This document shows, piece after piece, positions 55,819 through 64,000 of a DNA stretch of 64,000 bases. Source of the stretch: Bradyrhizobium sp. Ghvi (GTDB lineage Bacteria > Pseudomonadota > Alphaproteobacteria > Rhizobiales > Xanthobacteraceae). The translations under genes and the position numbers were made by a program. The first letter of the stretch is position 1, and each line of letters opens with the position of its first letter. The notes below the pieces were generated by a model that was not told the DNA's origin, made no database searches, and saw nothing but the letters and a program-made list of their open reading frames with translations. The stretch is taken from contig NZ_FOVU01000003.1 in the NCBI RefSeq assembly GCF_900115265.1, forward strand, positions 620,001-684,000, written 5' to 3'.

Positions 55819-56754
55819 ATGACCACCTCGTTCCCGGTAACCACCGGCCAGCGTTTTCGCCATGCGTCCGCCCTGGCTGGCTCCCTGGCCCTGGCGCTGT
55901 CCCTGGCGTTCGCGGGCCCGCTCCGGGCGGCCGACGATCCCGTTCTGGCCAAGGTCAATGGCGCTGAAATCAAGAAAAGCGACGTCACCATGGCCGAGGA
56001 GGAGCTCGGACCGAGCCTCGCCCAGATGGATCCGGCGACCAAGGACGAGAACGTCCTGTCGTTCCTGATCGACATGAAGATCGTCGCCAAGGCCGCCGAG
56101 GACAAGAAGGTCGCCGACAGCGACGAGTTCAAGAAGCGGATGGCGTTCGCCCGCAACCGCCTGCTGATGGACAGCCTGCTCGCCAACGAGGGCAAGGCCG
56201 CCACCAGCCCCGAGGCCATGAAGAAGGTCTATGAGGAGGCTTCCAAGCAGATCACCGGCGAGCAGGAAGTGCGCGCCCGCCACATCCTGGTCGAGACCGA
56301 AGACGAGGCCAAGGCGGTGAAGGCCGAGCTCGACAAGGGCGCCGATTTCGCCGAGCTCGCCAAGAAGAAGTCGAAGGATCCGGGCTCGGCCGACGGCGGT
56401 GATCTCGGCTTCTTCACCAAGGAGCAGATGGTGCCGGAATTCTCGGCCGTGGCCTTCGCACTCGAGCCGGGCAAGATCTCCGACCCCGTGAAGTCGCAGT
56501 TCGGCTGGCATGTCATCAAGGTCGAGGAAAAGCGCAACCGCAAGGCGCCTGACTTCGAGCAGGTCAAGCCCCAGATCGAGCAGTACGTCACCCGCAAGGC
56601 CCAGGCCGACTACGTCGCCAAGCTCCGCGCGGATGCCAAGGTCGAGCGGATGGACCAGGCGGACGCGTCCAAGGACGCCAAGCCGGCCGACGCGGCCAAG
56701 CCCGCCGATGCCAAGCCTGCCGACAGCAAGATGGCGCCTCCCGCCAAGAAGTAA
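55819..56754 (+). CDS. Parvulin-type peptidyl-prolyl isomerase, exported
   Basis: 311 residues. Signal peptide at the N-terminus (LAGSLALALSLAFAGPLRAAD, cleavage after AA), an N-terminal SurA-like helical domain (VLAKVNGAEIKKSDV) and a PpiC-type rotamase domain at about residues 150-245 (ARHILVETEDEAKAV, GADFAELAKKKSKDPGSA, GGDLGFFTKEQMVPEFSAVAF, GWHVIKVEE). The tail is Lys/Ala/Pro/Asp-rich. Likely periplasmic folding helper. AAGGA precedes the ATG; argJ follows on the same strand. Confidence 0.9.
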   Translation: MTTSFPVTTGQRFRHASALAGSLALALSLAFAGPLRAADDPVLAKVNGAEIKKSDVTMAEEELGPSLAQMDPATKDENVLSFLIDMKIVAKAAEDKKVADSDEFKKRMAFARNRLLMDSLLANEGKAATSPEAMKKVYEEASKQITGEQEVRARHILVETEDEAKAVKAELDKGADFAELAKKKSKDPGSADGGDLGFFTKEQMVPEFSAVAFALEPGKISDPVKSQFGWHVIKVEEKRNRKAPDFEQVKPQIEQYVTRKAQADYVAKLRADAKVERMDQADASKDAKPADAAKPADAKPADSKMAPPAKK

Positions 56755-56800
56755 GAATTTGCTGTCACTTCGCTGACGCCAAGGGTATCTAAGCATCGCA

Positions 56801-56823
56801 ATGGCCGGGCATCGCCCGGCCAT
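56801..56823 (+). terminator. Hairpin between isomerase gene and argJ
   Basis: ATGGCCGGGC / GCCCGGCCAT, a 10-base perfect stem with a three-base loop, 46 bases after the isomerase stop. No T run, so a weak terminator or attenuating hairpin. Confidence 0.6.
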
Positions 56824-56856
56824 CTGCATATCCAGACCTCACCAAGGCGCCCAACG

Positions 56857-58098
56857 ATGTCCTCAGCCGTCTCTCCTCTCGCCCCGAAGAACGTTCCTGA
56901 TATGCCCGTGATCGCGGGCGTCCGTCTTGCGACGGCCGAGGCCGGCATCCGCTACAAGAACCGCACCGACGTGCTGCTGGCGATCATGGACAAGGGCACC
57001 GCAGTCGCCGGCGTCTTCACCAAGTCGAAGTGCCCGTCCGCGCCGGTCGAATGGTGTCGCGCCAAACTGAAGGGCGGCAAAGCCCGTGCGTTGGTCGTCA
57101 ACTCCGGCAATGCCAATGCCTTCACCGGCAAGACCGGCCGCGGCTCGACCGCGCTGACCGCGAAGATCGCGGCCAAGGCGGTCGGCTGCAGCGAGAACGA
57201 AATCTTTCTGGCTTCGACCGGCGTGATCGGCGAGCCGCTGGACGCGACCAAGTTCGACGGCGTGCTGGGGCGACTCGCCGAGACCGCGGAGCCGGGCGAT
57301 TACCTCGCCGCCGCCAAGGCGATCATGACCACTGACACTTTCCCCAAGGTCGCGACCGCAACGGTGAAGCTCGGCAAGGCCAAGGTCACCATCAACGGCA
57401 TGGCCAAGGGCGCCGGCATGATCGCTCCCGATATGGCGACGATGCTGTCCTTCATCTTCACCGACGCACCGATCGCGCCCGCCGCGCTCCAGGCGCTGCT
57501 CAAGGCCGGCGTCGAGGACACCTTCAACGCGGTGACGATCGACGGCGACACCTCGACCTCGGACACGCTGCTGGCCTTCGCCACCGGCGCTGCCGCCGCC
57601 CACGGCGCACCCAAGATCAGCCGCGCCAGCGATCCGCGCCTGAAGGCCTTCGTGAAAGCCTTCAACCAGATCCTCGCCAATCTCTCCGAGCAGGTCGCCC
57701 GCGACGGCGAAGGCGCACGCAAGCTGGTCGAGATCACCGTCGAAGGCGCCAAGACCAAGGTCTCCGCACGCAGAATCGCGATGTCGATCGCGAATTCGCC
57801 GCTGGTGAAGACCGCGATCGCCGGCGAAGACGCCAATTGGGGCCGCGTGGTCATGGCGGTCGGCAAGGCCGGCGAGCCGGCCGATCGCGACAAGCTGTCG
57901 ATCTCCTTCAACGGCATCCGCGTCGCCAAGAGCGGCGCGCGCGATCCTGATTATGACGAGGCGCAGGTGTCGGAAGCAATGAAGGCGCCAGAGATCGCGA
58001 TCAAGGTCTCGCTCGGCCTCGGCAAGGGCCGCGACCGCGTACTGACCTGCGACCTCACCAAGGAGTATGTCGCGATCAACGGGGATTACCGGTCTTAA
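56857..58098 (+). CDS. argJ: Bifunctional ornithine acetyltransferase / N-acetylglutamate synthase
   Basis: Arginine biosynthesis enzyme that recycles the acetyl group (glutamate N-acetyltransferase) and, in bifunctional forms, acetylates glutamate with acetyl-CoA. 413 residues. The precursor self-cleaves before the catalytic threonine: motif [17 protein letters not shown] with Thr195. Other features: [24 protein letters not shown] and [11 protein letters not shown]. The Nudix gene follows within 6 bases. Confidence 0.95.
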   Translation: MSSAVSPLAPKNVPDMPVIAGVRLATAEAGIRYKNRTDVLLAIMDKGTAVAGVFTKSKCPSAPVEWCRAKLKGGKARALVVNSGNANAFTGKTGRGSTALTAKIAAKAVGCSENEIFLASTGVIGEPLDATKFDGVLGRLAETAEPGDYLAAAKAIMTTDTFPKVATATVKLGKAKVTINGMAKGAGMIAPDMATMLSFIFTDAPIAPAALQALLKAGVEDTFNAVTIDGDTSTSDTLLAFATGAAAAHGAPKISRASDPRLKAFVKAFNQILANLSEQVARDGEGARKLVEITVEGAKTKVSARRIAMSIANSPLVKTAIAGEDANWGRVVMAVGKAGEPADRDKLSISFNGIRVAKSGARDPDYDEAQVSEAMKAPEIAIKVSLGLGKGRDRVLTCDLTKEYVAINGDYRS

Positions 58099-58103
58099 GG
58101 ATC

Positions 58104-58514
58104 ATGGCCGATCTCAAGCTCACACTGGTGGTGGCCTGCGCGCTCGTCGATGCCGACAAGCGCGTCCTGATCGCGCAGCGCCCGGAGGGCAAGACCCTCG
58201 CCGGCCTCTGGGAATTTCCCGGCGGAAAGTGCGAACTTGGCGAGCGGCCGGAGCAGAGCTTGATCCGCGAGCTCCATGAGGAGCTCGGCATCACGGTCGC
58301 CGAGCCGTGCCTCGCGCCGCTCACTTTTGCGAGCTACGGCTACGAGACCTTTCATCTGTTGATGCCGCTCTATATCTGCCGGCGCTGGGAGGGGATCGTC
58401 GAAGCCCGCGAAGGCCAGACCCTGGCCTGGGTCCGGGCCAACAAATTGCGCGACTATCCAATGCCACCCGCGGACATTCCGCTGATCCCGCATTTGATCG
58501 ATTTGCTGATGTGA
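58104..58514 (+). CDS. Nudix hydrolase (MutT-like)
   Basis: 136-residue Nudix enzyme, probably a (deoxy)nucleoside triphosphate pyrophosphohydrolase that removes oxidised nucleotides such as 8-oxo-dGTP. The Nudix box is present: GGKCELGERPEQSLIREL followed by HEELGI (REx2EE pattern), after LAGLWEFPGG. It begins five bases after argJ, in one operon by spacing. Confidence 0.92.
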   Translation: MADLKLTLVVACALVDADKRVLIAQRPEGKTLAGLWEFPGGKCELGERPEQSLIRELHEELGITVAEPCLAPLTFASYGYETFHLLMPLYICRRWEGIVEAREGQTLAWVRANKLRDYPMPPADIPLIPHLIDLLM

Positions 58515-58522
58515 CGATGCCG

Positions 58523-58625
58523 TGCCCCGGACGCAGCGCGAAGCGCTGCAGAGCCGGGCCCAGAGGCGACAGACTGGGTCCCGGCCCTGCGCAGCAGCGT
58601 TTCACGCTGCAGCGCGTCCGGGACA
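58523..58625. repeat. Paired repeat, GCCCCGGACGC type, copy 1
   Basis: Outer TGCCCCGGACGC and GCGTCCGGGAC, inner GCAGCGCGAAGCGCTGC and GCAGCAGCGTTTCACGCTGC, centre GAGCCGGGCCCAG/CTGGGTCCCGGC. Same family at 59520-59652, on the other side of the methyltransferase gene. Confidence 0.8.
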
Positions 58626-58629
58626 CAAA

Positions 58630-59508
58630 TCACTCTTTCCCAGCCTTCTTCACCGCCTCCGCAAGGCTCGCTTTCGCCGAACCCGGCTTCAGCGGCTGTT
58701 GCTGGCTTGCATGCGGCGCCCAGCCGGACAGCCAGATGATGTCGAAGGTGGCGCGGATGCGACCGTCGGGATCGGCAAAGCGCTCGGCGTAGATTTCGGC
58801 CATGCGCAGCAGCGTCGCGCGCCGGCTCGGGGTGCGTCGGCGCTCGATCAGTACATTGGCCGCGCCCATGCGACGGAGATCCTGCATCAGCGCGAAGGCA
58901 TTGCCATAGCGCACCACGACACGATCGACGTCGGTGACCGGCAGCGCAAAGCCCGCCCGCTGCAACAGCGCGCCGATATCGCGCAAATCAGCGAACGGCG
59001 CGACGCGCGGCGAGACCCCACTCTCGCATTCGGCTTCCGCCGCCGCAAAGGCCTGCCGGAGCTCGGTCAGGCTGTCGCCGCCGATCATCGCGGCCAGCAG
59101 CAAGCCATCCGGCTTCAGCGCCCGGCGAATTTGCGCAAGCACGCCCGGCAGATCGTTGACGAATTGCAGCGCCAGCGCCGAGACGACGAGATCGAGGCTT
59201 TCTGGCGCGAACGGCAATTTCTCCGAGCCTGCAGCATCGAGCGCGATCCGTTGAATGGACGGCAGCCGCGCGCGCAGACCTGCGAGCCCCTCACCTGGTG
59301 TCCACAGATCGGCCGGCGCGTGAAACTCCCGCATCACCGCAGCCAGCCGGTCGGACATGTCCTCGGCGACCCGGTCGAGCAGGAAGCTCACGGCACCCTG
59401 TGCCTGCGCGCGCCGCTGCCGTCCATGTAGCAAGGCGCGATCAAACAAGGCGGGCGGCGTTTGCGGGGTCTGAGCCATGCCGCTGGTTACGCCGATCGTG
59501 CCGGTCAT
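58630..59508 (-). CDS. SAM-dependent methyltransferase, NDUFAF5/BioC-like
   Basis: 292-residue class I methyltransferase. Features: FDRALLHGRQRRA at the N-terminus, IALDAAGSEKLPF, LDLVVSALALQFVNDLPG, and LKPDGLLLAAMIGGDSLTELR. Motif I is poor (no clear GxGxG at IQRIALDA), but the order and the N-terminal signature resemble the NDUFAF5/C20orf7 group (complex I assembly hydroxylase/methyltransferase-like) and BioC. The start may be ATG 59478. It is flanked on both sides by copies of one repeat family. Confidence 0.75.
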   Translation of the reverse strand: MTGTIGVTSGMAQTPQTPPALFDRALLHGRQRRAQAQGAVSFLLDRVAEDMSDRLAAVMREFHAPADLWTPGEGLAGLRARLPSIQRIALDAAGSEKLPFAPESLDLVVSALALQFVNDLPGVLAQIRRALKPDGLLLAAMIGGDSLTELRQAFAAAEAECESGVSPRVAPFADLRDIGALLQRAGFALPVTDVDRVVVRYGNAFALMQDLRRMGAANVLIERRRTPSRRATLLRMAEIYAERFADPDGRIRATFDIIWLSGWAPHASQQQPLKPGSAKASLAEAVKKAGKE

Positions 59509-59519
59509 TGCAATCTCTC

Positions 59520-59652
59520 GTGTCCCGGACGCGCTGCGGCGCTCTTAGCGCTGCTGCGCAGAGCCGGGACGACATGGTCCTGCGCGCTTGGCTTTCTGGG
59601 CCCCGGCTCGGCCGTGCAATTGCTGCGCATTGCACGTTGTTCGGGGCACGAG
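59520..59652. repeat. Paired repeat, GCCCCGGACGC type, copy 2
   Basis: GTGTCCCGGACGCGCTGC, GAGCCGGGACGACATGG, CTGGGCCCCGGCTCGGCC and GCATTGCACGTTGTTCGGGGCAC. Similar to 58523-58625, in the divergent gap between the methyltransferase and comF. Confidence 0.75.
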
Positions 59653-59695
59653 AGCATGGCTTGAGCGGGTTGGCTGAGAAGGCTAGCCTCTCCTC

Positions 59696-60493
59696 ATGGA
59701 AGCCGAAACGGTCCCCACCCGTTCCATCGCCGCATCGTTGCGAGCCGCCTGGATGGCCGGCCGTTACGTGCTCGGGCGTGCGGCGCGACTTGCGCTCGAC
59801 ATCGCTCTGCCGACCTTGTGCGTGTCCTGCCGCGAGCCGGTCGATGGCGAAGGCGTGTGCGCGGCGTGCTGGGCAAAACTGTCGTTCATCGAGCGCCCCT
59901 ACTGCCCGCGGCTCGGCATCCCCTTCGTCTATGATCCCGGGCCCGACATGCTGTCGATGGAGGCGATCGCCAGCCCGCCGGCCTACCAGCGGGCCCGCGC
60001 GGCAGTGCGTTATGACGACGTCGCGCGTACGCTGGTGCATGCGTTGAAATATCAGGACCGCACGGATCTGGCGCCCGCCATGGGCCGCTGGATGGCGCGT
60101 GCAGGTAGCGAATTGCTCGCCGGCGCCGATATGCTGGTGCCGGTGCCCTTGCATTGGCGGAGGGCCTGGCGCCGCCGCTACAACCAATCAGGCGCGCTGG
60201 CGCGGATCATCGCGCGGCAGAGCGGGGTGAAGGTACGGAGCGAGGTGCTGTGCCGGGTGCGCGCCACCGAGCAGCAGATCGGCCTGTCGCGGGCGCAGCG
60301 CGCCACCAATGTGCAGGGTGCGTTCCAGGTATCGGCCGACCGTCAGACCGAGGTCCAGGGCCGGCGCATCATTCTGGTCGACGACGTCCTGACATCGGGT
60401 GCGACTTTGGACGCTTGTGCGCGCGCTCTGCTGCGCGCCAAGGCAGCCCAGGTCGACGTCCTGGTCTTTGCCCGGGTTGTCGAGACCAGGTAA
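59696..60493 (+). CDS. ComF family phosphoribosyltransferase-like protein
   Basis: 265-residue ComF-like protein. N-terminal zinc ribbon with CVSCREPVDGEGVCAACW (CxxC...CxxC) at about residues 42-58, then a type-I PRTase domain with VPVPLHWRRAWRRRYNQS and the PRPP-binding loop ILVDDVLTSGATLDAC. ComF is needed for DNA uptake in competent bacteria; in alphaproteobacteria its role is unclear. Followed by grxC after 46 bases. Confidence 0.9.
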   Translation: MEAETVPTRSIAASLRAAWMAGRYVLGRAARLALDIALPTLCVSCREPVDGEGVCAACWAKLSFIERPYCPRLGIPFVYDPGPDMLSMEAIASPPAYQRARAAVRYDDVARTLVHALKYQDRTDLAPAMGRWMARAGSELLAGADMLVPVPLHWRRAWRRRYNQSGALARIIARQSGVKVRSEVLCRVRATEQQIGLSRAQRATNVQGAFQVSADRQTEVQGRRIILVDDVLTSGATLDACARALLRAKAAQVDVLVFARVVETR

Positions 60494-60539
60494 ACTCCCA
60501 TATAATTCAACAAATTCACGCATGAGAGCGCTGGACGCC

Positions 60540-60815
60540 ATGACCGCTGCTGTCGAAATTTATACCAGACCGGGATGCGGCTATTGTTCCGCTGCGAGGT
60601 CGCTTCTGACCCGGAAGAAGGCGACCTTCACGGAATTCGACGTCGCCAAGAACCCGTCCTGGCGCGAGGAGATGTACGACCGCGCCGGCCAGGGCTCGAC
60701 CTTCCCGCAGATCTGGATTGGCGGAACTCATATTGGCGGCTGCGACGATCTTTATGCGCTCGATCGTGAGGGTAAGCTCGACGGCATGCTCGAAAGCGTC
60801 AAGGCGGTCTCATGA
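60540..60815 (+). CDS. grxC: Glutaredoxin 3
   Basis: Thiol-disulphide reductase of 91 residues, with the CGYC active site (RPGCGYCSAARSLL, residues 11-16), and TFPQIWIGGTHIGGCDDL. Reduces disulphides with glutathione. The start at 60540 leaves MTAAVEIYTR; the longer ATG at 60522 is possible. Its stop overlaps the next gene by ATGA, so it is coupled to the nitrilase-family enzyme. Confidence 0.95.
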   Translation: MTAAVEIYTRPGCGYCSAARSLLTRKKATFTEFDVAKNPSWREEMYDRAGQGSTFPQIWIGGTHIGGCDDLYALDREGKLDGMLESVKAVS

Positions 60816-61702
60816 GCCAGGATCAAGCTCAAGACAGGACCTTCACCGCCGCCATGGTGCAGATGCGCACCGGCTTGATGCCCGAGCCGAGCCTTGCGCA
60901 GGCCACCAGGCTGATCCGGGAGGCCGCTGCCAAGGGCGCCGACTACGTGCAGACCCCTGAGGTCAGCAACATGATGCAGCTGAACCGCAAGGCGCTGTTC
61001 GAGCATCTGCAGAGCGAAGAGGACGACACCTCGCTGAAGGCGTATCGCGCGCTCGCGGCGGAGCTGAAGATCCACATCCATGTCGGCTCGCTGGCGCTGC
61101 GCTTTTCGCCGGAAAAGGCGGTCAATCGCTCCTTCCTGATCGGGCCCGAGGGCCAAGTGCTCGCGAGCTACGACAAAATCCACATGTTCGACATCGAGCT
61201 GCCGGATGGCGAGAGCTATCGCGAATCCGCCAATTACCAGCCGGGCGAGACCGCAGTGATCTCCGACCTGCCCTGGGGCCGCGTCGGCCTGACGATCTGC
61301 TACGACGTGCGCTTCCCCGCGTTGTACCGCGCGCTGGCCGAGAGCGGCGCATCCTTCATCACGGTGCCCTCCGCCTTTACCCGCAAGACCGGCGAAGCGC
61401 ACTGGCACATCCTGCTGCGCGCGCGCGCGATCGAGACCGGGTGCTTCATCTTCGCAGCCGCCCAGGCCGGCACCCACGAGAACAAGCGCGAGACCTATGG
61501 TCACTCGCTGATCATCGATCCCTGGGGCGAGATTCTCGCTGAAGGCGATGTTGAGCCCGGCATCATCATGGCCAAGATCGACCCAGCCAAGGTCGAGACC
61601 GCCCGCCGCGCCATTCCCTCACTCCAGCACGGCCGCCGCTTCGGTGTCTCCGATCCCAAGGCCGGCCCGGACCATCTGCACCTGGTGCGAGGATCGGCAT
61701 GA
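60812..61702 (+). CDS. Carbon-nitrogen hydrolase, NIT1/NIT2-like
   Basis: 296-residue nitrilase-superfamily amidase. Catalytic Glu-Lys-Cys: Glu near TPEVSNMMQ, Lys in [13 protein letters not shown] and Cys in [11 protein letters not shown]. Sequence order resembles deaminated-glutathione amidase / omega-amidase (NIT1/NIT2); its ATGA coupling to glutaredoxin makes a role in repairing deaminated glutathione plausible (inference). It overlaps the DUF1178 gene by ATGA. Confidence 0.9.
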   Translation: MSQDQAQDRTFTAAMVQMRTGLMPEPSLAQATRLIREAAAKGADYVQTPEVSNMMQLNRKALFEHLQSEEDDTSLKAYRALAAELKIHIHVGSLALRFSPEKAVNRSFLIGPEGQVLASYDKIHMFDIELPDGESYRESANYQPGETAVISDLPWGRVGLTICYDVRFPALYRALAESGASFITVPSAFTRKTGEAHWHILLRARAIETGCFIFAAAQAGTHENKRETYGHSLIIDPWGEILAEGDVEPGIIMAKIDPAKVETARRAIPSLQHGRRFGVSDPKAGPDHLHLVRGSA

Positions 61703-62181
61703 TCCGCTACGCGCTCCATTGCGACCGCAAGCATGAGTTCGAGAGCTGGTTTCAGAGCTCGTCGGCCTATGATTCGCAGGTCAAGCGCAAGCTCGTGACC
61801 TGCCCGATCTGCGGCTCGGCCAAGGTCGAGAAGGCGATCATGGCGCCGCGCATCGTCGCCAAGAAGGGCCGCGGCCGTGCCACGCCGCCGCCGGAGCCGG
61901 TGACAACCGCCGCGCCCGAAGCTGCACCATCGGGACCGACGTCGCTGATGATGGCGCAGGAGCGCGAGCTGCGCGCCAAGCTGAAAGAGCTGCGCGACCA
62001 CATCGTCAAGAACGCCGACAATGTCGGCGAGCGCTTTGCGAATGAAGCCCGTGCGATGCATTACGGCGACAAGGAGCACCGCCCGATCTACGGCGAGGCC
62101 TCCCCGGATGAAGCGAAATCGCTGATCGAGGAAGGCATCGAGGTGTCACCGCTGCCGACCCTGCCGGAAGACCGGAACTAA
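61699..62181 (+). CDS. DUF1178 family protein
   Basis: 160 residues. N-terminal [18 protein letters not shown] and the LVTCPICGSAKVEKAIMAPRI region form a Cys4/His-like zinc site (CxxxH...CxxC), characteristic of DUF1178. The centre is a low-complexity Pro/Ala linker, and the C-terminus VGERFANEARAMHYGDKEHR is conserved. Coupled to the nitrilase-like gene. Function unknown; perhaps a metal- or redox-related accessory. Confidence 0.9.
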   Translation: MIRYALHCDRKHEFESWFQSSSAYDSQVKRKLVTCPICGSAKVEKAIMAPRIVAKKGRGRATPPPEPVTTAAPEAAPSGPTSLMMAQERELRAKLKELRDHIVKNADNVGERFANEARAMHYGDKEHRPIYGEASPDEAKSLIEEGIEVSPLPTLPEDRN

Positions 62182-62194
62182 TAGCCTCGCTTCT

Positions 62195-62283
62195 CGTCAT
62201 GGCCGGGCTTGGCCCGGCCATCCACGACACTCTCTCCCACAGTACGAAGAACGTGGATGCCCGGGACAAGCCCGGGCGTGACG
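62195..62283. repeat. Paired repeat, ATGGCCGGGC type
   Basis: GTCATGGCCGGGCTTGGCCC / GGCCATCCACG at the left and CGTGGATGCCCGGGACAAGC / CCGGGCGTGAC at the right. The left stem ATGGCCGGGC/GCCCGGCCAT also occurs at 56801-56823. Between convergent genes. Confidence 0.8.
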
Positions 62284-62295
62284 GCGGCTGAGAAG

Positions 62296-63195
62296 TCAGA
62301 ATCCAACCAGCAGGGCCACGCCGACCGCGATCAGCACGATGCCAAATATCTCGCGCGGCGCGATCGGCTGCTTGAACGAATAGTACGCCACGCCTTGCGC
62401 GAACAGCACCTCGATCAGCGCGAGCGTACGAACATTGGCCGCCGCGGTCAGCGCAAACGCCAGAAACCAGAACTGCGAGGAGAAGGCGCCCATGAAGCCG
62501 GCGAACAACGACGGTTTCCAGAGGCCAAGGATCGCCTGGAGCACTTTCGGGGCGCGCCAGAGCAGATAGATCGACAGGATCGCCGTCTGCACGAACAGAC
62601 CCAGCACCAGTGTGAACGAGGCGGCCGTCACAAAGGAGACATCAGGCACGTTGATGATGGCGCCGCGGAATCCGACCGCGGACAACGCGAACGCCGCGGC
62701 CGCAACGAGCCCCAGGATGGTCGGCTTCAGCTCCGCAAAGCTTTTCTCGCCGCCGGGCCGCAGTGCGGTTATGACGACGCCGACAGTGGCGATCACGATC
62801 GCCAGCACCTTCAGCCAGGTCAGGTGATCGCCGAGGAAGACGAAGCCGAAGATCGCGGTCTGGATCGCCTCGGTCTTGAGATAAGCCGTCGTCACCACGA
62901 AGGAGTGGTCGTTCATCGCGAGCAGCATCAGGCCCGTCCCGACGATCTGGCTGAGCGCGCCCAGCAGCAGCCACGGCCAGAACACCGACGGCGGCATGCC
63001 GATATGGTCGCCGGTCGCGACCAGCACGGCGCCCAGGAACAGCAGCGAGAACGGAAAGCCGAACAGGAAGCGGATATTGGTCGCGCCCCAGGTCCCCAGC
63101 GGTTTCGTGAGCGATCGCTGCATCGCATTGCGCGCAACCTGGCCGAGCGCAGCAACGACGGTGAAGGGAATCCAGAGGCTGGCGACGGTGAACAT
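62296..63195 (-). CDS. EamA/DMT family transporter
   Basis: 299-residue membrane protein with about ten hydrophobic segments in two EamA repeats. Features: LLLGALSQIVGTGLMLLAM, GFVFLGDHLTWLKVLAIVI, FAGFMGAFSSQFWFLAFAL, and IFGIVLIAVGVALL at the end. The family exports metabolites or amino acids. Start at 63195 chosen as the first Met before a hydrophobic segment; the longer frame to 63255 lacks support. Substrate unknown. Confidence 0.87.
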   Translation of the reverse strand: MFTVASLWIPFTVVAALGQVARNAMQRSLTKPLGTWGATNIRFLFGFPFSLLFLGAVLVATGDHIGMPPSVFWPWLLLGALSQIVGTGLMLLAMNDHSFVVTTAYLKTEAIQTAIFGFVFLGDHLTWLKVLAIVIATVGVVITALRPGGEKSFAELKPTILGLVAAAAFALSAVGFRGAIINVPDVSFVTAASFTLVLGLFVQTAILSIYLLWRAPKVLQAILGLWKPSLFAGFMGAFSSQFWFLAFALTAAANVRTLALIEVLFAQGVAYYSFKQPIAPREIFGIVLIAVGVALLVGF

Positions 63196-63336
63196 GGGGA
63201 TGGGACTACTACGGGAATGATGATGCAACCTGCCGGGGCCACGGCAGCGGGTCAATCACGCTCACATCATAGGAGCGATGCTCTTGTTAAAAACCCGTTC
63301 GAGAGGTGTAGGCTTGGCCCTCACTCACGACGGCCC

Positions 63337-64000
63337 CTACACCATCCCCTCCGCCACCACCATGTAGTTCACGTCCATGTCCGACGAGAGGGTCCATTTG
63401 TCGGCGAAGGGGGAGTAGACGACGCCGGTCTGCTCGGTGATGACGAGACGGTTGTCGAGGAGGTGTTTGGTCAGTTCGTCGGGGGTGACGAACTTGTTCC
63501 ACTCGTGTGTACCACGCGGCAGCCAGCGCAGGACGTATTCGGCGCCGACGATGGCGAGCGCAAAGCTCTTCCAGTTGCGGTTCAGCGTCGAAACCACCAT
63601 CAGGCCGTTCGGCTTCAGCATCGAGGCACAGCGCTTCAGGAAGACGCCGACGTCGACGACGTGCTCGACCACCTCCATCGCCAGCACGATATCGAAACGC
63701 TCGCGCGGGTCGATCTCCTCCACGGTGGTGCAGCGATAGTCGATCGCAAGGTGGCTCTTGCTCGCGTGCAGCTTCGCCGCCGCGATATTGCTGGCGGACG
63801 GATCCACGCCAATGACCTGCGCGCCCAGCCGCGACAGCGGCTCGCATAGCAGGCCGGCGCCGCAGCCGATGTCGAGCACGCGCAAGCCGGCGAGGCAGCT
63901 GAGACTGCGCACATTGCGCTCGAACTTGCGGCAGGCGGCGTCACGGATATAGCCGAGTCGCAGCGGGTTGATCCGGTGCAGCGGCGCCATCTTGCCCTTG
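63337..64000 (-). CDS. ubiG: Ubiquinone biosynthesis O-methyltransferase UbiG (5' end outside window)
   Basis: SAM-dependent O-methyltransferase of ubiquinone synthesis, acting on a polyprenyl catechol/demethyl-ubiquinol. The frame runs to the window end and continues upstream of MAPLHRINPLRLGYI, a region normally preceded by about 35 residues in UbiG. Motif I is VLDIGCGAGLLCEPLSRLGA, motif II VIGVDPSASNI, motif III LKPNGLMVVSTLNRNWKSF, and LPRGTHEWNKFVTP is a typical UbiG membrane-binding segment. Soluble, membrane-associated. Confidence 0.93.
   Translation of the reverse strand, partial: KGKMAPLHRINPLRLGYIRDAACRKFERNVRSLSCLAGLRVLDIGCGAGLLCEPLSRLGAQVIGVDPSASNIAAAKLHASKSHLAIDYRCTTVEEIDPRERFDIVLAMEVVEHVVDVGVFLKRCASMLKPNGLMVVSTLNRNWKSFALAIVGAEYVLRWLPRGTHEWNKFVTPDELTKHLLDNRLVITEQTGVVYSPFADKWTLSSDMDVNYMVVAEGMV

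Overview
The window is a high-G+C chromosomal segment of an alphaproteobacterium, most likely Bradyrhizobium or a close relative (Nitrobacteraceae, Hyphomicrobiales). The pointers are the gene families and their order (RegB/RegA-type redox pair, CarD, FdxA, SUV3-like helicase, CobS/CobT, paired citrate synthase paralogues, many Liv/Urt-type transport genes) and the many long paired-palindrome intergenic repeats, including the AGCATGATC/GATCATGCT element common in Rhizobiales. No rRNA, tRNA, CRISPR array or transposase was seen. This assignment is inference from sequence reading only.

Layout. 1-5.6 kb: end of a cytochrome bo-type ubiquinol oxidase operon (cyoB, cyoC, cyoD), a SURF1 assembly factor and an overlapping redox-sensing two-component pair, all on the + strand, closed by a bidirectional terminator. 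5.7-12.4 kb, - strand: CarD regulator, FdxA ferredoxin, an S4 RNA-binding protein that seems to start at ACG, a large SUV3-like helicase and a DUF3108 protein. 12.9 kb: rpmB.

13.3-19.2 kb is a lower-G+C accessory island: a two-Bergerat-fold ATPase/histidine kinase (broken by a frameshift), a receiver-like protein (broken by an in-frame TAG), an unrecognised protein and an Eco57I-like adenine methyltransferase. It resembles a defence or modification cassette and is the best candidate for an undescribed system. 19.2-22.7 kb is a second accessory block: an ftsZ paralogue with two coiled-coil proteins, bounded by a truncated copy of the 5' end of the DUF2235 hydrolase gene and by the intact gene.

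22.7-42.1 kb is mostly core: PilZ protein, old-yellow-enzyme reductase, phytase-like protein with cobT and cobS, DedA protein, a divergent citrate synthase pair (one fused to a DNA-binding domain) around a palindromic operator-like region, HWE kinase, J-domain protein, BolA, CNNM/CorC-type transporter, aroB-aroK, a 48-residue membrane protein, xerD and accA. 42.4-44.1 kb: a YkuD-type L,D-transpeptidase lipoprotein. 44.2-52.4 kb: an amide/urea-type uptake and hydrolysis locus (two ABC ATPases, two permeases, Tat-exported binding protein, amidase, cytosolic AmiC-like protein) with a divergent MarR regulator and AT-rich palindromes.

52.6-64 kb: secA, a parvulin-type isomerase, argJ and a Nudix hydrolase, a methyltransferase flanked by two copies of one repeat, comF, a coupled grxC / nitrilase-family amidase / DUF1178 operon, an EamA transporter and ubiG, which runs off the end of the window.
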